The notes beneath the pieces were generated by a model. That model did not search any database. It had not been told where the DNA came from and saw nothing but the letters and a program-made list of their open reading frames with translations. A stretch of DNA of 34,620 nucleotides from DATACN01 sp038215095. GTDB taxonomy: Bacteria > Actinomycetota > Thermoleophilia > Solirubrobacterales > Thermoleophilaceae. Location of the stretch: contig JBBQRG010000029.1 in NCBI GenBank assembly GCA_038215095.1, forward strand, positions 1 through 34,620, written 5' to 3'. The translations under genes and the position numbers were made by a program. Shown here one piece after another: positions 1-6,682 of the stretch (positions within the stretch are counted from its first letter, which is position 1; every line of letters begins with the position of its first letter).

Positions 1-183
1 CGACAAACCGATCATGCGCCGCACGATCTCCGCCTCGTGACCGTAGGCCCACATCAGCTGCAGCTCCTGGCGCTGGGAGTTGAAGCCGAACTGGCAGCCG
101 GGATCCGTGTAGATGGTGACCTTCACGCTTCTTGCCGACCCCAGCGGCTCGCGAGCGACGATCTCATCGGAAAGGAGAGCCAT
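1..183 (-). CDS. DsbA-family thioredoxin-fold protein, N-terminal part (cut by window edge)
   Basis: The minus strand is open from an ATG at 183 to the window edge, giving 61 residues without a stop. After about 20 leader residues it reads VKVTIYTDPGCQFGFNSQRQ, which matches the first beta strand and redox-site region of DsbA / 2-hydroxychromene-2-carboxylate isomerase-like proteins. Only one cysteine is visible, at residue 30, where many relatives have CPFGFN; a second redox cysteine is absent from this part. The start lies 8 bp after the stop of the methyltransferase at 192-1265 on the same strand, so the two are probably co-transcribed from the promoter near 1310. No strong ribosome-binding site is visible. 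The family is fairly clear; the substrate is not, and the rest of the gene lies outside the window. Confidence 0.75.
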   Translation of the reverse strand, partial: MALLSDEIVAREPLGSARSVKVTIYTDPGCQFGFNSQRQELQLMWAYGHEAEIVRRMIGLS

Positions 184-191
184 CACGGAGC

Positions 192-1265
192 TCACGGCCG
201 AGCCTCGAGAACGAGGTTGAACGGCGTCTCCGTGGCGCGCCGGAAGCGCGTGAAGCCGGCCTCGGTGACGACGGCGCGCAGCCGCGCCTCGCCGGCCTGG
301 GCACCGAGCGCCAGGCCCACTTCCTGCGCGCGCGAGGCCGGCGTGCAGATGAGCGTCGAGGCGGAGTAGAAGATCCGGCCGACCGGGTTGAGGTTCTCCT
401 CGGTGCGATCGCCCGCCATCGGCTCGACGATCAGCCAGCTGCCGTCCGGCGCGAGGGACCCCAGCACGTGCGCCGCGGCCCCGACGGGATCGCCCATGTC
501 GTGCAGGGCGTCGAAGACGCACACGAGGTCGTAGCCCTCGCCCGGGAAGTCCTTGGCGCTGGCCACCTCGAAGCGCACGCGATCGCCGACCCCCGCGCGC
601 TCGGCGGCGCGTCGCGCGGCCTCCACGGACGCGGCGTGGTAGTCGAAGCCCACGAACTCCGAGCGCGGGTAGGCCTTGGCCATCACGATCGTCGAGGCGC
701 CGTGCCCGCACCCAATGTCCGCGACGCGCGCGCCGGCCAGCAGCTTCTCCTCGACACCCTCGAGCGCCGGCAGCCATGACGGCACGAGGTTCGCGACATA
801 GCCGGGCCGGAAGAACAACTCGGTTCCGCAGAAGAGGTCGCCATCGTGCTCGTGCCACCCGAGACCTTCGCCCGTCCGGAAGCGCTCGGTGAGCTTGGGC
901 TCGTCGCGCACACACGACGCTGCGATGTAGAAGGCGCCGGGAAGGAACGTCGGGCTCTCGCGATCGGCGAGGCAGGCCGCCTGCTCCGGCGTCAGGAAGA
1001 AACGCTCGCTCTCAGCGTCGTACTCGGCGTAGCCGCTGGCCGCCTGCGCGCACAGCCACTCGCGCACGTAGCGCTCGTCGGTGCCCGTCCGCGCGGCGAG
1101 CTCCGCGGGGATGACCGGCTCGCCGTCGCTCATCGCGGCGTACAGGCCCAGCTTGTCGCCCACGAGCACGGTCGTCTGGTGGAGCGCCGCGCCGAGGTCG
1201 CCGGCGAAGCGCCCGACGAACTGCTGCAGTCGCCCTTCGTCGACGGCGGTGGCAGTAGTGGTCAT
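192..1265 (-). CDS. class I SAM-dependent methyltransferase with N-terminal winged helix
   Basis: This 357-residue protein has an N-terminal winged-helix-like dimerisation region (about residues 30-95: LGLYAAM, TGTDERYVREWL, FFLTPEQA). A Rossmann methyltransferase domain follows, with SAM motif I as VADIGCGHGAST at residues 181-192 and the acidic FVGFDYH of motif II further on. The layout resembles the small-molecule methyltransferases found in many actinobacteria; the acceptor cannot be read from sequence. A good ribosome-binding site (GGGAGG at about 1271-1276) sits 6 nt before the ATG at 1265. A TATAAG -10-like hexamer on the minus strand at 1310-1315 lies between two matching palindromes, so the divergent PadR regulator at 1363 probably controls this gene. 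The DsbA-like gene follows after 8 bp. Confidence 0.9.
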   Translation of the reverse strand: MTTTATAVDEGRLQQFVGRFAGDLGAALHQTTVLVGDKLGLYAAMSDGEPVIPAELAARTGTDERYVREWLCAQAASGYAEYDAESERFFLTPEQAACLADRESPTFLPGAFYIAASCVRDEPKLTERFRTGEGLGWHEHDGDLFCGTELFFRPGYVANLVPSWLPALEGVEEKLLAGARVADIGCGHGASTIVMAKAYPRSEFVGFDYHAASVEAARRAAERAGVGDRVRFEVASAKDFPGEGYDLVCVFDALHDMGDPVGAAAHVLGSLAPDGSWLIVEPMAGDRTEENLNPVGRIFYSASTLICTPASRAQEVGLALGAQAGEARLRAVVTEAGFTRFRRATETPFNLVLEARP

Positions 1266-1295
1266 GTGTCCTCCCTTGTGTCGGTGATCGTGAGG

Positions 1296-1341
1296 CTCCG
1301 ATTCGGAGTCTTATAGCAGCGTACTAAACTCCGAACCGGAG
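1296..1341. promoter_or_regulatory. paired palindromic operator between methyltransferase and PadR genes
   Basis: Two near-identical dyads lie in the short divergent intergenic region: CTCCGATTCGGAG at 1296-1308 and CTCCGAACCGGAG at 1329-1341. Each has perfect 5-bp arms around 3 bases. Their centres are 33 bp apart, about three helical turns, so bound dimers would lie on one DNA face. A TATAAG hexamer for the methyltransferase gene (minus strand, 1310-1315) sits between them, with the second dyad in its -35 zone. The neighbouring PadR protein is the natural candidate ligand, although the site is not the ATGT-N8-ACAT form known for some PadR proteins. Confidence 0.65.
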
Positions 1342-1362
1342 GCTTTGTCAAGTCTGTCTCAC

Positions 1363-1902
1363 ATGTCTGAACTCACGACCGTTTCCTACGTAGTTCTCGG
1401 GCTCGTCGGCGAGCAGGGGGAGGGGGCGCACGACCTCGTCCAGATCCTGCGCCGTGGCGCCGTGTACTACGCCGTTGCCCCGAGCCAGGTGTATGCCGAG
1501 CCCAAGCGCCTCGCCGGCCTCGGATACCTGACCGTCCGCGAGGAGCCGGGCCGCACCACGCCGCGCAACGTGTATTCGCTGACTGCCGAGGGCCGCAGGG
1601 CGCTGCGAGAGTGGATGTCGCAACCGGCGGCGTTCCCCCGCATGCAGAACGAGGCCGCCGTGCGGATCATGTGCGCTGATATCGCACAGCCCCAGCGGGT
1701 GCTCGAGAGCCTGCGCGGCATGCGCCCCGAAATCGAGCGCGTGCTCGAGGACGTCGCGGAGATGGAAAGACGCGCCGAGGCCCTGCCGCATCGGCGCGCC
1801 AACCTCGCTCTCAACAACTGGTTCGGACGCCGCTGGTGCGAGTTGCTGCTCGAATGGCTCGACGAGGCCGAACGCATGCTGGGCGAGGGCGCCGATGCTT
1901 GA
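1363..1902 (+). CDS. PadR-family transcriptional regulator
   Basis: This 179-residue protein begins SELTTVSYVVLGLVGEQ, the typical PadR opening. A winged HTH follows (YAEPKRLAGLGYLTVREE, then TPRNVYSLTAEGRRALREWM), and the C-terminal half is a helical dimerisation region (RVLEDVAEMERRAEAL). PadR proteins are usually repressors released by small phenolic or drug-like ligands. It faces the methyltransferase at 192-1265 across paired palindromes, so it probably controls that gene and itself. I chose the ATG at 1363. In-frame TTG at 1345 and CTG at 1354 are alternatives, and a GGAGG at 1338-1342 fits the CTG better by distance. The family call is firm; the start is less so. Confidence 0.88.
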   Translation: MSELTTVSYVVLGLVGEQGEGAHDLVQILRRGAVYYAVAPSQVYAEPKRLAGLGYLTVREEPGRTTPRNVYSLTAEGRRALREWMSQPAAFPRMQNEAAVRIMCADIAQPQRVLESLRGMRPEIERVLEDVAEMERRAEALPHRRANLALNNWFGRRWCELLLEWLDEAERMLGEGADA

Positions 1903-2170
1903 GGCAGCCGGGGCTCGGGTCTCGTCGCGCGGGAGGCGCGCCTGATCGGACGTAGCGAAGACCGGGACCGGCCTGCGGCCCCGCGGCGTCTAGCAACTGA
2001 GCAGCCCGGACGGGAAGCAGAGCATCGCAACCGCGTGATTGCGAGCATCCGAGAACCCGCTCTACAGAGCGGCTTTTGACGTTCGAGAGCATGTGCGCGG
2101 CTGCTCCTGTGCATGGAAGGCGTCCGACCGGCTCGTCGTGGTCGGCCTCCCGAGTTGTGCGAGGCGGGCG
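1903..2170. other. 268-bp non-coding gap between PadR and methyltransferase genes
   Basis: I see no convincing coding frame here on either strand. The stretch separates the ends of two convergent genes. The one clear element is a plus-strand hairpin with a T-run at 2057-2077, about 155 nt after the PadR stop. That is far for a simple terminator and leaves room for a 3' UTR or a small RNA. Confidence 0.5.
2057..2077 (+). terminator. intrinsic terminator
   Basis: CCGCTC and GAGCGG form a 6-bp GC-rich stem with a TACA loop, followed at once by CTTTT. This is the clearest intrinsic terminator in the window. It reads in the direction of the PadR gene and could also end a short RNA from the preceding gap. 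Confidence 0.6.
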
Positions 2171-3031
2171 CTAGGCGGTTGCCGAGGCGAGCAGCACCAC
2201 GTTCGAGAAGCGCAGCGGCTTCGAGCCACCCCCCGCATCCGCTGCGGCCTGGGTGATCGCGTCCCACGCCTCTTCCTGGGCCTCGCCTGCGTGCTGCTCG
2301 ATCATCGCCCGGATGGGGGCGGAGATCGCCCTGATGTAGGCGGTGAAGTGCTCCGGGGAGTCGAACTCGAAGGTGACCTCGTCCTGCTCCACGGCGACCT
2401 TCGAGAACCCAGCTCCTTCGAGCAACCCGCCGATGGCAGCGGGGGTGGGCCGCGACAGGGGCCCGGGCGTTCCGGCCGGGGGCGGGGGCACGTCCAGCCG
2501 CTCCATCGTCGTCCTCATCGGAATCGAGAGGAAGGGGACCTGATCGGGCTCGCCCCACGAGCTGATCGCCATCCGCGCGCCCGGCTTGAGGAAGTGTCGG
2601 ATGCGCCCCGCGGCGGCCTCCGCGTAAGGCTCGAAAATGATTCCCCAGCGCGAGACGGCGGCGTCGAAGCTCGCGCGCGGAAAATTGAGGCTGGAGGCGT
2701 CCGACTCCATGAACTCGACGTTGCCCAAGCCGGCCGCCGCCGCTCGTTCACGCCCGAACGCGAGCATCTCGGCGGAGATGTCCGTGGCCACGACGCGGCC
2801 CTCCGGGCCGGCCTTTCGCGCGGCGGTGAGCGCCGGCTCGCCGTAGCCGGCGGCGACGTCCAGGACCCGGCTTCCCGGCTGCACGTCAGCGAGCTCCACC
2901 AGCCGCTCGCTGATATGCCCGTCTGCGCTGTCATTGAACTCGCTCCACTCCTTCCATCCCACCGCAGCAGAGTCCCAGTGCTTGTGCTGCGCCTCGCGGA
3001 AGTCGACCGGGTCGATCGCCTTGGACTCCAT
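2171..3031 (-). CDS. UbiE/COQ5-like SAM-dependent methyltransferase
   Basis: The product has 286 residues. SAM motif I is VLDVAAGYGEP at residues 56-66, followed by VVATDISAEML (motif II), and later motifs are FDAAVSRWGIIF and HFLKPGARMAISSWG. This is the UbiE-like class I fold; the substrate cannot be told. The open frame extends upstream through the tRNA-His gene to 3349, but that part is not coding. The ATG at 3031 has a strong AAGGAGGAG ribosome-binding site 7 nt upstream. The stop faces the PadR gene across a 268-bp gap. It looks monocistronic, and its promoter should lie in 3032-3276. Confidence 0.9.
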   Translation of the reverse strand: MESKAIDPVDFREAQHKHWDSAAVGWKEWSEFNDSADGHISERLVELADVQPGSRVLDVAAGYGEPALTAARKAGPEGRVVATDISAEMLAFGRERAAAAGLGNVEFMESDASSLNFPRASFDAAVSRWGIIFEPYAEAAAGRIRHFLKPGARMAISSWGEPDQVPFLSIPMRTTMERLDVPPPPAGTPGPLSRPTPAAIGGLLEGAGFSKVAVEQDEVTFEFDSPEHFTAYIRAISAPIRAMIEQHAGEAQEEAWDAITQAAADAGGGSKPLRFSNVVLLASATA

Positions 3032-3276
3032 GCTCGCTCCTCCTTGACACCCCATTGCAGTGCGCAGCGACGCTAGCCGCTTCGGGTCGCCGGGGACTCG
3101 CAGCGACGATTGCATCGCTTCCGTTTCGACTCCGGATGACCAGCAGCACGAGGTCGGATCGTCCCGTTGAGCAGGCGAACCGCGCGCGTCCCTTCGCGTG
3201 AAAGCACCGCCGCTCCGAGCCCGCTCGGCCGCATAAAACCGCGGGAAGAAAGCCGGGATCCGCTGCGGTTTCTGAG

Positions 3277-3350
3277 GGTGAGCGACGGGACTCGAACCCG
3301 CGACCGCCTGGACCACAACCAGGAGCTCTACCAACTGAGCTACGCCCACC
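3277..3350 (-). tRNA. tRNA-His (GTG anticodon)
   Basis: On the minus strand the acceptor stem GTGGGCG pairs with CGCTCAC. The D arm contains AGCTCAGTTGGTAGAGCT, and the anticodon stem CCTGG/CCAGG holds loop TTGTGGT with anticodon GTG. The T arm GCGGG TTCGAGT CCCGT follows. The extra G at position -1 that marks tRNA-His is encoded (3350), facing C73 at 3277. CCA is not encoded. The upstream methyltransferase-side gap (3032-3276) holds no other gene. Confidence 0.96.
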
Positions 3351-3378
3351 AGGGTGGCGTGAATCTAGCAGTGGCCCC

Positions 3379-3384
3379 TATGCT
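3379..3384 (+). promoter_or_regulatory. -10 hexamer of leaderless PadR-like gene
   Basis: TATGCT lies 6 nt before the GTG at 3391, so transcription should start at or next to the start codon. No ribosome-binding site is present, which fits a leaderless mRNA. Confidence 0.5.
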
Positions 3385-3390
3385 CGACCG

Positions 3391-3930
3391 GTGCGCCGGG
3401 ACGACGAGCTCCTGACCGGCGAATGGGCCGTTCTGGCCCTGCTCTGCGAGCGGCCGGCCCACGGCTATGCGGTCGCCGGGTCGCTGGCGCCGGACGGTGA
3501 GATCGGGCGCGTTTGGTCGCTGAACCAGGCCCTGACATATCGAGCGCTCGACGTGCTGAAGGAGCGCGGGCTGATCGCGGTGAGGGGCGAGACCCCGGGT
3601 GAGGGAGGGCCGCGCCGGATCGAGCTCGAGCCCACGGGCCAGGGCCGGCAGCTGGTCGAGCAGTGGCTGGCCACTCCCGAAGAGCACATCCGCGACCTGC
3701 GCACGGTGCTGCTGCTGAAGCTGACCTACCGCGAGCGGTCAGGACTCGAGCTGGCCCCACTGCTCGAGGCCCAGCGCGAGGTGGTGGCACCGAAGGCGGC
3801 GGCGCTTCAGGCGCGGGCGGGGGACGGCGACGTGGCCGACCTCTGGCGGGCCACGATCGCCCGCGCGGCCCTGGACTTCATCGAGCGGGCGCTCAGTCGC
3901 CCGTCGCCAGCAGCACGTCGGAGGCCTTGA
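3391..3930 (+). CDS. PadR-like transcriptional regulator
   Basis: The protein has 179 residues. The start reads LLTGEWAVLALLCERPAHGY, the PadR signature, followed by a winged HTH (SLNQALTYRALDVLKERGLI, then RRIELEPTGQGRQLVEQWL) and a helical C-terminal half rich in leucine and arginine. The usual role is a ligand-responsive repressor. The GTG at 3391 is the only sensible start and follows a TATGCT hexamer by 6 nt. Its 3' end overlaps the convergent molbindin gene by 38 bp (3893-3930), so the two may interfere through antisense transcription. It may regulate the molbindin or the aldo/keto reductase, but no operator was found to prove this. Confidence 0.85.
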   Translation: MRRDDELLTGEWAVLALLCERPAHGYAVAGSLAPDGEIGRVWSLNQALTYRALDVLKERGLIAVRGETPGEGGPRRIELEPTGQGRQLVEQWLATPEEHIRDLRTVLLLKLTYRERSGLELAPLLEAQREVVAPKAAALQARAGDGDVADLWRATIARAALDFIERALSRPSPAARRRP

Positions 3931-4102
3931 TCAGGGCGGTGACCTCCGAGCCCTCGGCCAGGCCGAGGTCGTTCACGGCCTCGACGGTCACCGACGCGAC
4001 GAGCCGCTGCCCGCCGGCGTCGAGCACCACGTTGGCGATCGCCTCTCCCGCCTTGATCTCCACCACGCGGGCCTTGATCTGGTTGCGTGCCGAGAGCTTC
4101 AT
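3893..4102 (-). CDS. molbindin (single Mop/TOBE domain, molybdate/tungstate binding)
   Basis: This 69-residue protein is essentially one Mop domain: KLSARNQIKARVVEIKAGEA at the N terminus, then VVLDAGGQRLVASVTVEAV and EGSEVTALIKASDVLLATGD. Members bind molybdate or tungstate oxyanions as oligomers and act as cytoplasmic stores or as the sensing part of ModE/ModC. No ModABC transporter or molybdoenzyme is in the window, so this copy stands alone. The ATG at 4102 is preceded by TAGACT with a 7-nt spacer and no ribosome-binding site, which suggests a leaderless transcript. It is divergent from the aldo/keto reductase (36 bp apart) and overlaps the PadR-like gene tail to tail by 38 bp. Confidence 0.88.
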   Translation of the reverse strand: MKLSARNQIKARVVEIKAGEAIANVVLDAGGQRLVASVTVEAVNDLGLAEGSEVTALIKASDVLLATGD

Positions 4103-4109
4103 GGGCCGG

Positions 4110-4131
4110 AGTCTAGATCGGCCGGTAACGT
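4110..4131. promoter_or_regulatory. divergent -10 hexamers for molbindin and aldo/keto reductase
   Basis: TAGACT on the minus strand (4110-4115) is 7 nt before the molbindin ATG. TAACGT on the plus strand (4126-4131) is 7 nt before the reductase ATG. Both genes therefore look leaderless, and the two promoters sit back to back within 36 bp, so each -35 zone would lie inside the other gene's promoter or coding sequence. Confidence 0.5.
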
Positions 4132-4138
4132 GGCGCCC

Positions 4139-5164
4139 ATGGAGCTGAGGCCGCTCGGGAGGACCGGCACCGCCGTGTCCGCGTACGCGCTGGGCACGAT
4201 GACGTTCGGCGCCGAGTCCGACGAGGCGGCCTCGCACGCAATGCTCGACCGCTACCTCGACGTGGGCGGCAACTTCGTGGACACCGCCGACGTGTACACG
4301 CACGGCGCGTCCGAGCGGATCATCGGCAACTGGCTGAGGAAGAGCGGCAGGCGCGACGAGATCGTGCTGGCCACCAAGGCTCGCTTCGCGATGGGCGACG
4401 GCCCCAACGACGCCGGCCTCAGCCGCACCCACATCCAGCGCGCCTGCGAGGCGTCGCTCGAGCGGCTCGGCACCGACACGATCGACCTCTACCAGGCGCA
4501 CTGCTGGGATCCGGCGACTCCGCTCGAGGAGACGCTCGCCGCCTTCGACGAGCTGGTGAAGGCCGGCAAGGTGCGCTACGTCGGCATCTCGAACTTCGCG
4601 GGCTGGCAACTGCAGCGCGCCGTGCTCATCGCGCGGCAGTCGGGCCTCGCGCCGATCGTCACGCTGCAGCCGCAGTACAGCCTGCTCGCGCGCGAGATCG
4701 AGTGGGAGCTGGTGCCGCTCTGCCTGGACGAGGGGATCGGCATGCTGCCGTGGTCGCCGCTCGGCGGGGGCTGGCTGACCGGCAAGTACGACCGCGACGA
4801 GCGCCCGAGCGGCGACACCCGCCTGGGCGAGGACCCCGATCGCGGCGTCGAGGCCTACGACAAGCGCAACACCGAGCGCACCTGGGCGGTGGTGGATGCG
4901 GTCGAGGAGATCGCGAGGGTCCACGGCGCGTCGATGGCGCAGGTGGCCCTGGCGTGGGTCACGCAGCGACCGGGCGTCACCGCGACGATCCTCGGCACCC
5001 GCACCGTCGAGCAGCTGGACGACAACATGGGCGCCGCGGAGCTGGAGCTGGACGACGCGCAGGTCGCGCGGCTGGACGAGGTCTCCGACCCCGGCCTACC
5101 CGCCTACCCCTACGGCTTCATCGACGACATGAGCCGCGCCCGCGCCGAGTTGCTGGGCGCGTAG
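4139..5164 (+). CDS. aldo/keto reductase
   Basis: The product has 341 residues and a TIM-barrel AKR sequence beginning MELRPLGRTG. The catalytic tetrad is visible as D48 and Y53 (FVDTADVY), K80 (VLATKARF) and H121 (DLYQAHCWD). WSPLGGGWLTGKY and a late NADPH-site region (TILGTRTVEQLDDN) follow. Such enzymes reduce aldehydes and ketones, or sugar-derived carbonyls, with NADPH in the cytoplasm; the substrate is unknown. Start at ATG 4139, preceded by TAACGT and a 7-nt spacer with no ribosome-binding site. Its last 55 bp overlap the opposite-strand gene at 5110-5421. Confidence 0.93.
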   Translation: MELRPLGRTGTAVSAYALGTMTFGAESDEAASHAMLDRYLDVGGNFVDTADVYTHGASERIIGNWLRKSGRRDEIVLATKARFAMGDGPNDAGLSRTHIQRACEASLERLGTDTIDLYQAHCWDPATPLEETLAAFDELVKAGKVRYVGISNFAGWQLQRAVLIARQSGLAPIVTLQPQYSLLAREIEWELVPLCLDEGIGMLPWSPLGGGWLTGKYDRDERPSGDTRLGEDPDRGVEAYDKRNTERTWAVVDAVEEIARVHGASMAQVALAWVTQRPGVTATILGTRTVEQLDDNMGAAELELDDAQVARLDEVSDPGLPAYPYGFIDDMSRARAELLGA

Positions 5165-5421
5165 ACCGGCTGCTCGGCCACCGCCTCGACCACCTCGACC
5201 TCGCCGGGGAGGCCGTCCTCGCGCGCGCAGACCACGCGAAAGGCGCCTGTCCCCATGCTTGGCTCGGGGCGGAGCGGCAGGCCGCGGATCTCGTCCCAGC
5301 CGAGGCGCTCGATCTCGAACGGGTTCATCTCGATGGCCACGGCGGGGAACTCGCAGCTCCCGTTGTGATGGTCGATGGCCTTGCTGATGGCCTCGAGGTT
5401 CTTCGCCTCGGGTGAGCTCAT
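5110..5421 (-). CDS. conserved-looking small protein of unknown function
   Basis: This 103-residue protein is not recognised. The central part, PFEIERLGWDEIRGLPLRPE, with GTGAFRVVCARED after it, looks like a compact folded domain, and codon use matches neighbouring genes. There is no signal peptide or membrane segment. The ATG at 5421 is preceded by TAGGAT with a 9-nt spacer, like other apparently leaderless starts here. Its last 55 bp are antisense to the end of the aldo/keto reductase, which may mean that only the first 85 or so residues are under selection. No function is proposed. Confidence 0.65.
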   Translation of the reverse strand: MSSPEAKNLEAISKAIDHHNGSCEFPAVAIEMNPFEIERLGWDEIRGLPLRPEPSMGTGAFRVVCAREDGLPGEVEVVEAVAEQPVYAPSNSARARLMSSMKP

Positions 5422-5478
5422 TTCGGGAGGATCCTACCGGCGAGAAGGAGCATCCGCCGAGCCTGCGAAGCAACCGCC

Positions 5479-5703
5479 ATGCAACCCGATCGACCGCGCA
5501 GGATCGTCGGCGCCGTGGTGGGCACCGAGGTTGGTGCCGCCTTCGGGCTGCTGCTGCTCGGAGGCGTGCGGTTCGCGCCGCTCTTGACCACGCTGCTGGG
5601 TGCGCTGGCGGGCGCCGCCGGCGCCGGACCCGTCTCGCGCCTGCGCGAGCACCTCATCCGCCGGGCCCTGCGGCGCCAGATGCGCGCCGCCAGCCAGAGC
5701 TAG
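5479..5703 (+). CDS. small glycine-rich membrane protein, unknown function
   Basis: This 74-residue protein has a basic start (QPDRPRR). Two hydrophobic, small-residue-rich helices follow (IVGAVVGTEVGAAFGLLLLG and FAPLLTTLLGALAGAAGAG), joined by a short turn, and then a very basic amphipathic tail (LREHLIRRALRRQMRAA). It probably forms a two-helix hairpin in the membrane with the tail in the cytoplasm. I do not recognise the family. No ribosome-binding site is clear before the ATG at 5479. It converges with the decarboxylase-like gene, leaving 3 bp between the stops. The hydrophobic pattern and the packing support a real gene, but the short length leaves doubt. Confidence 0.55.
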   Translation: MQPDRPRRIVGAVVGTEVGAAFGLLLLGGVRFAPLLTTLLGALAGAAGAGPVSRLREHLIRRALRRQMRAASQS

Positions 5704-5706
5704 CGT

Positions 5707-6648
5707 CTAGACCTGCCGCCCGAGCACGCCGGTGTAGTGCTCGATCGTCCTGGCCAGCCCATCTCGAAGCTCGACCTCGGGCTCCCAGCCCAGCAGGTCG
5801 CGCGCCCGCGTGATGTCGGGCTGGCGCACCTGCGGATCGTCCACCGGCAGCGCCTCGAACACGATCTCCGAGCGCGACTCGGTGAGCTCGACCACGAGCT
5901 GGGCCATCTCGAGCAGCGACATCTCCGACGGGTTGCCGATGTTCACCGGCTCGTGAAGGCCAGACTCGGCGAGCAGGTTCAGCCCACGAATCAGGTCTGC
6001 GACGTAACAGAACGACCGTGTCTGGGAGCCGTCGCCGAACACCGTGACCGGCTTGTCGGTGAGCGCCTGGCTCATAAATGCGGGAATTGCTCGCCCGTCG
6101 TTGAGCCTCATTTTTTCGCCGTACGTATTGAAAATACGGGCAATGCAGGTATTCACGCCCTGCTGGCGCAGGTAGGCCATGGTCAGCGCCTCCGCGTAGC
6201 GCTTCGCCTCGTCGTAGACGCCGCGGGGGCCGATCGGGTTCACGTTGCCCCAGTAGCTCTCCGGCTGCGGGTGCACCTGCGGGTCGCCGTACACCTCGGA
6301 CGTGGAGGCGATCAGGAAGCGCGCGCGGTGGCGCTTTGCCAGGCCCAGTGTGTTGTGGGTTCCGTAGGCGCCCACCTTCAGCGTGTGCAGGGGCAGGCGG
6401 GCGTAGTCGATCGGGGAGGCCGGCGAGGCCATGTGGTAGACGAAGTCGACCGGCTCGTCGATCTCGTAGTGGCTCGTGATGTCGAGCATCTCGAAGCGGA
6501 ACTCCGGCTGCCGGACGTGCTGGATGTTCTCCAGTGAGCCCGTCTCGAGGTTGTCCACGCAGATCACGCGGTGGCCGCGCTCGAGCAGGAAGTCGCAGAG
6601 ATGCGAGCCCAGGAAGCCGGCGCCGCCGGTGACCAGAGTGGTGGGCAT
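5707..6648 (-). CDS. UDP-glucuronate decarboxylase-like NAD-dependent epimerase/dehydratase (SDR)
   Basis: This 313-residue extended SDR starts MPTTLVTGGAGFLGSHL (NAD-binding TGGAGFLG) and has ASTSEVYGDP and the YDEAK catalytic motif. GEKMRLNDGR, VFGDGSQTRSFCYV and the C-terminal DDPQVRQPDITRA are characteristic of UDP-xylose synthases, which turn UDP-glucuronate into UDP-xylose. It probably feeds surface glycan synthesis. The frame is open upstream to 6867, but the Rossmann fold starts at the ATG at 6648, which has TACTCT with a 7-nt spacer in front. A patch near 6070-6165 uses unusually A/T-rich codons. Assignment to the family is firm; the exact product (xylose or another sugar) is inferred. 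Confidence 0.9.
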   Translation of the reverse strand: MPTTLVTGGAGFLGSHLCDFLLERGHRVICVDNLETGSLENIQHVRQPEFRFEMLDITSHYEIDEPVDFVYHMASPASPIDYARLPLHTLKVGAYGTHNTLGLAKRHRARFLIASTSEVYGDPQVHPQPESYWGNVNPIGPRGVYDEAKRYAEALTMAYLRQQGVNTCIARIFNTYGEKMRLNDGRAIPAFMSQALTDKPVTVFGDGSQTRSFCYVADLIRGLNLLAESGLHEPVNIGNPSEMSLLEMAQLVVELTESRSEIVFEALPVDDPQVRQPDITRARDLLGWEPEVELRDGLARTIEHYTGVLGRQV

Positions 6649-6655
6649 CGCGGAG

Positions 6656-6673
6656 AGAGTACATCCATAGGCT
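6656..6673. promoter_or_regulatory. divergent -10 hexamers for decarboxylase-like and M28 peptidase genes
   Basis: TACTCT on the minus strand (6656-6661) lies 7 nt before the ATG at 6648. TAGGCT on the plus strand (6668-6673) lies 9 nt before the ATG at 6683. The two start codons are only 34 bp apart, and neither gene has a ribosome-binding site. Confidence 0.45.
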
Positions 6674-6682
6674 GCCGCCAGG

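Noticed and set aside
3241..3276. Possible terminator after tRNA-His
   Set aside because: AAACCGC and GCGGTTT can pair on the minus strand, but the loop is over 20 bases and the T-run is short, so I do not list it.
3032..3349. Upstream extension of the methyltransferase frame from 3031 to 3349
   Set aside because: It reads through the tRNA-His gene; the ATG at 3031 has a strong ribosome-binding site and begins the protein family alignment. Short frames with GSSPVAHP-like or RRSRVRVPS-like starts in this area are typical false translations of tRNA genes.
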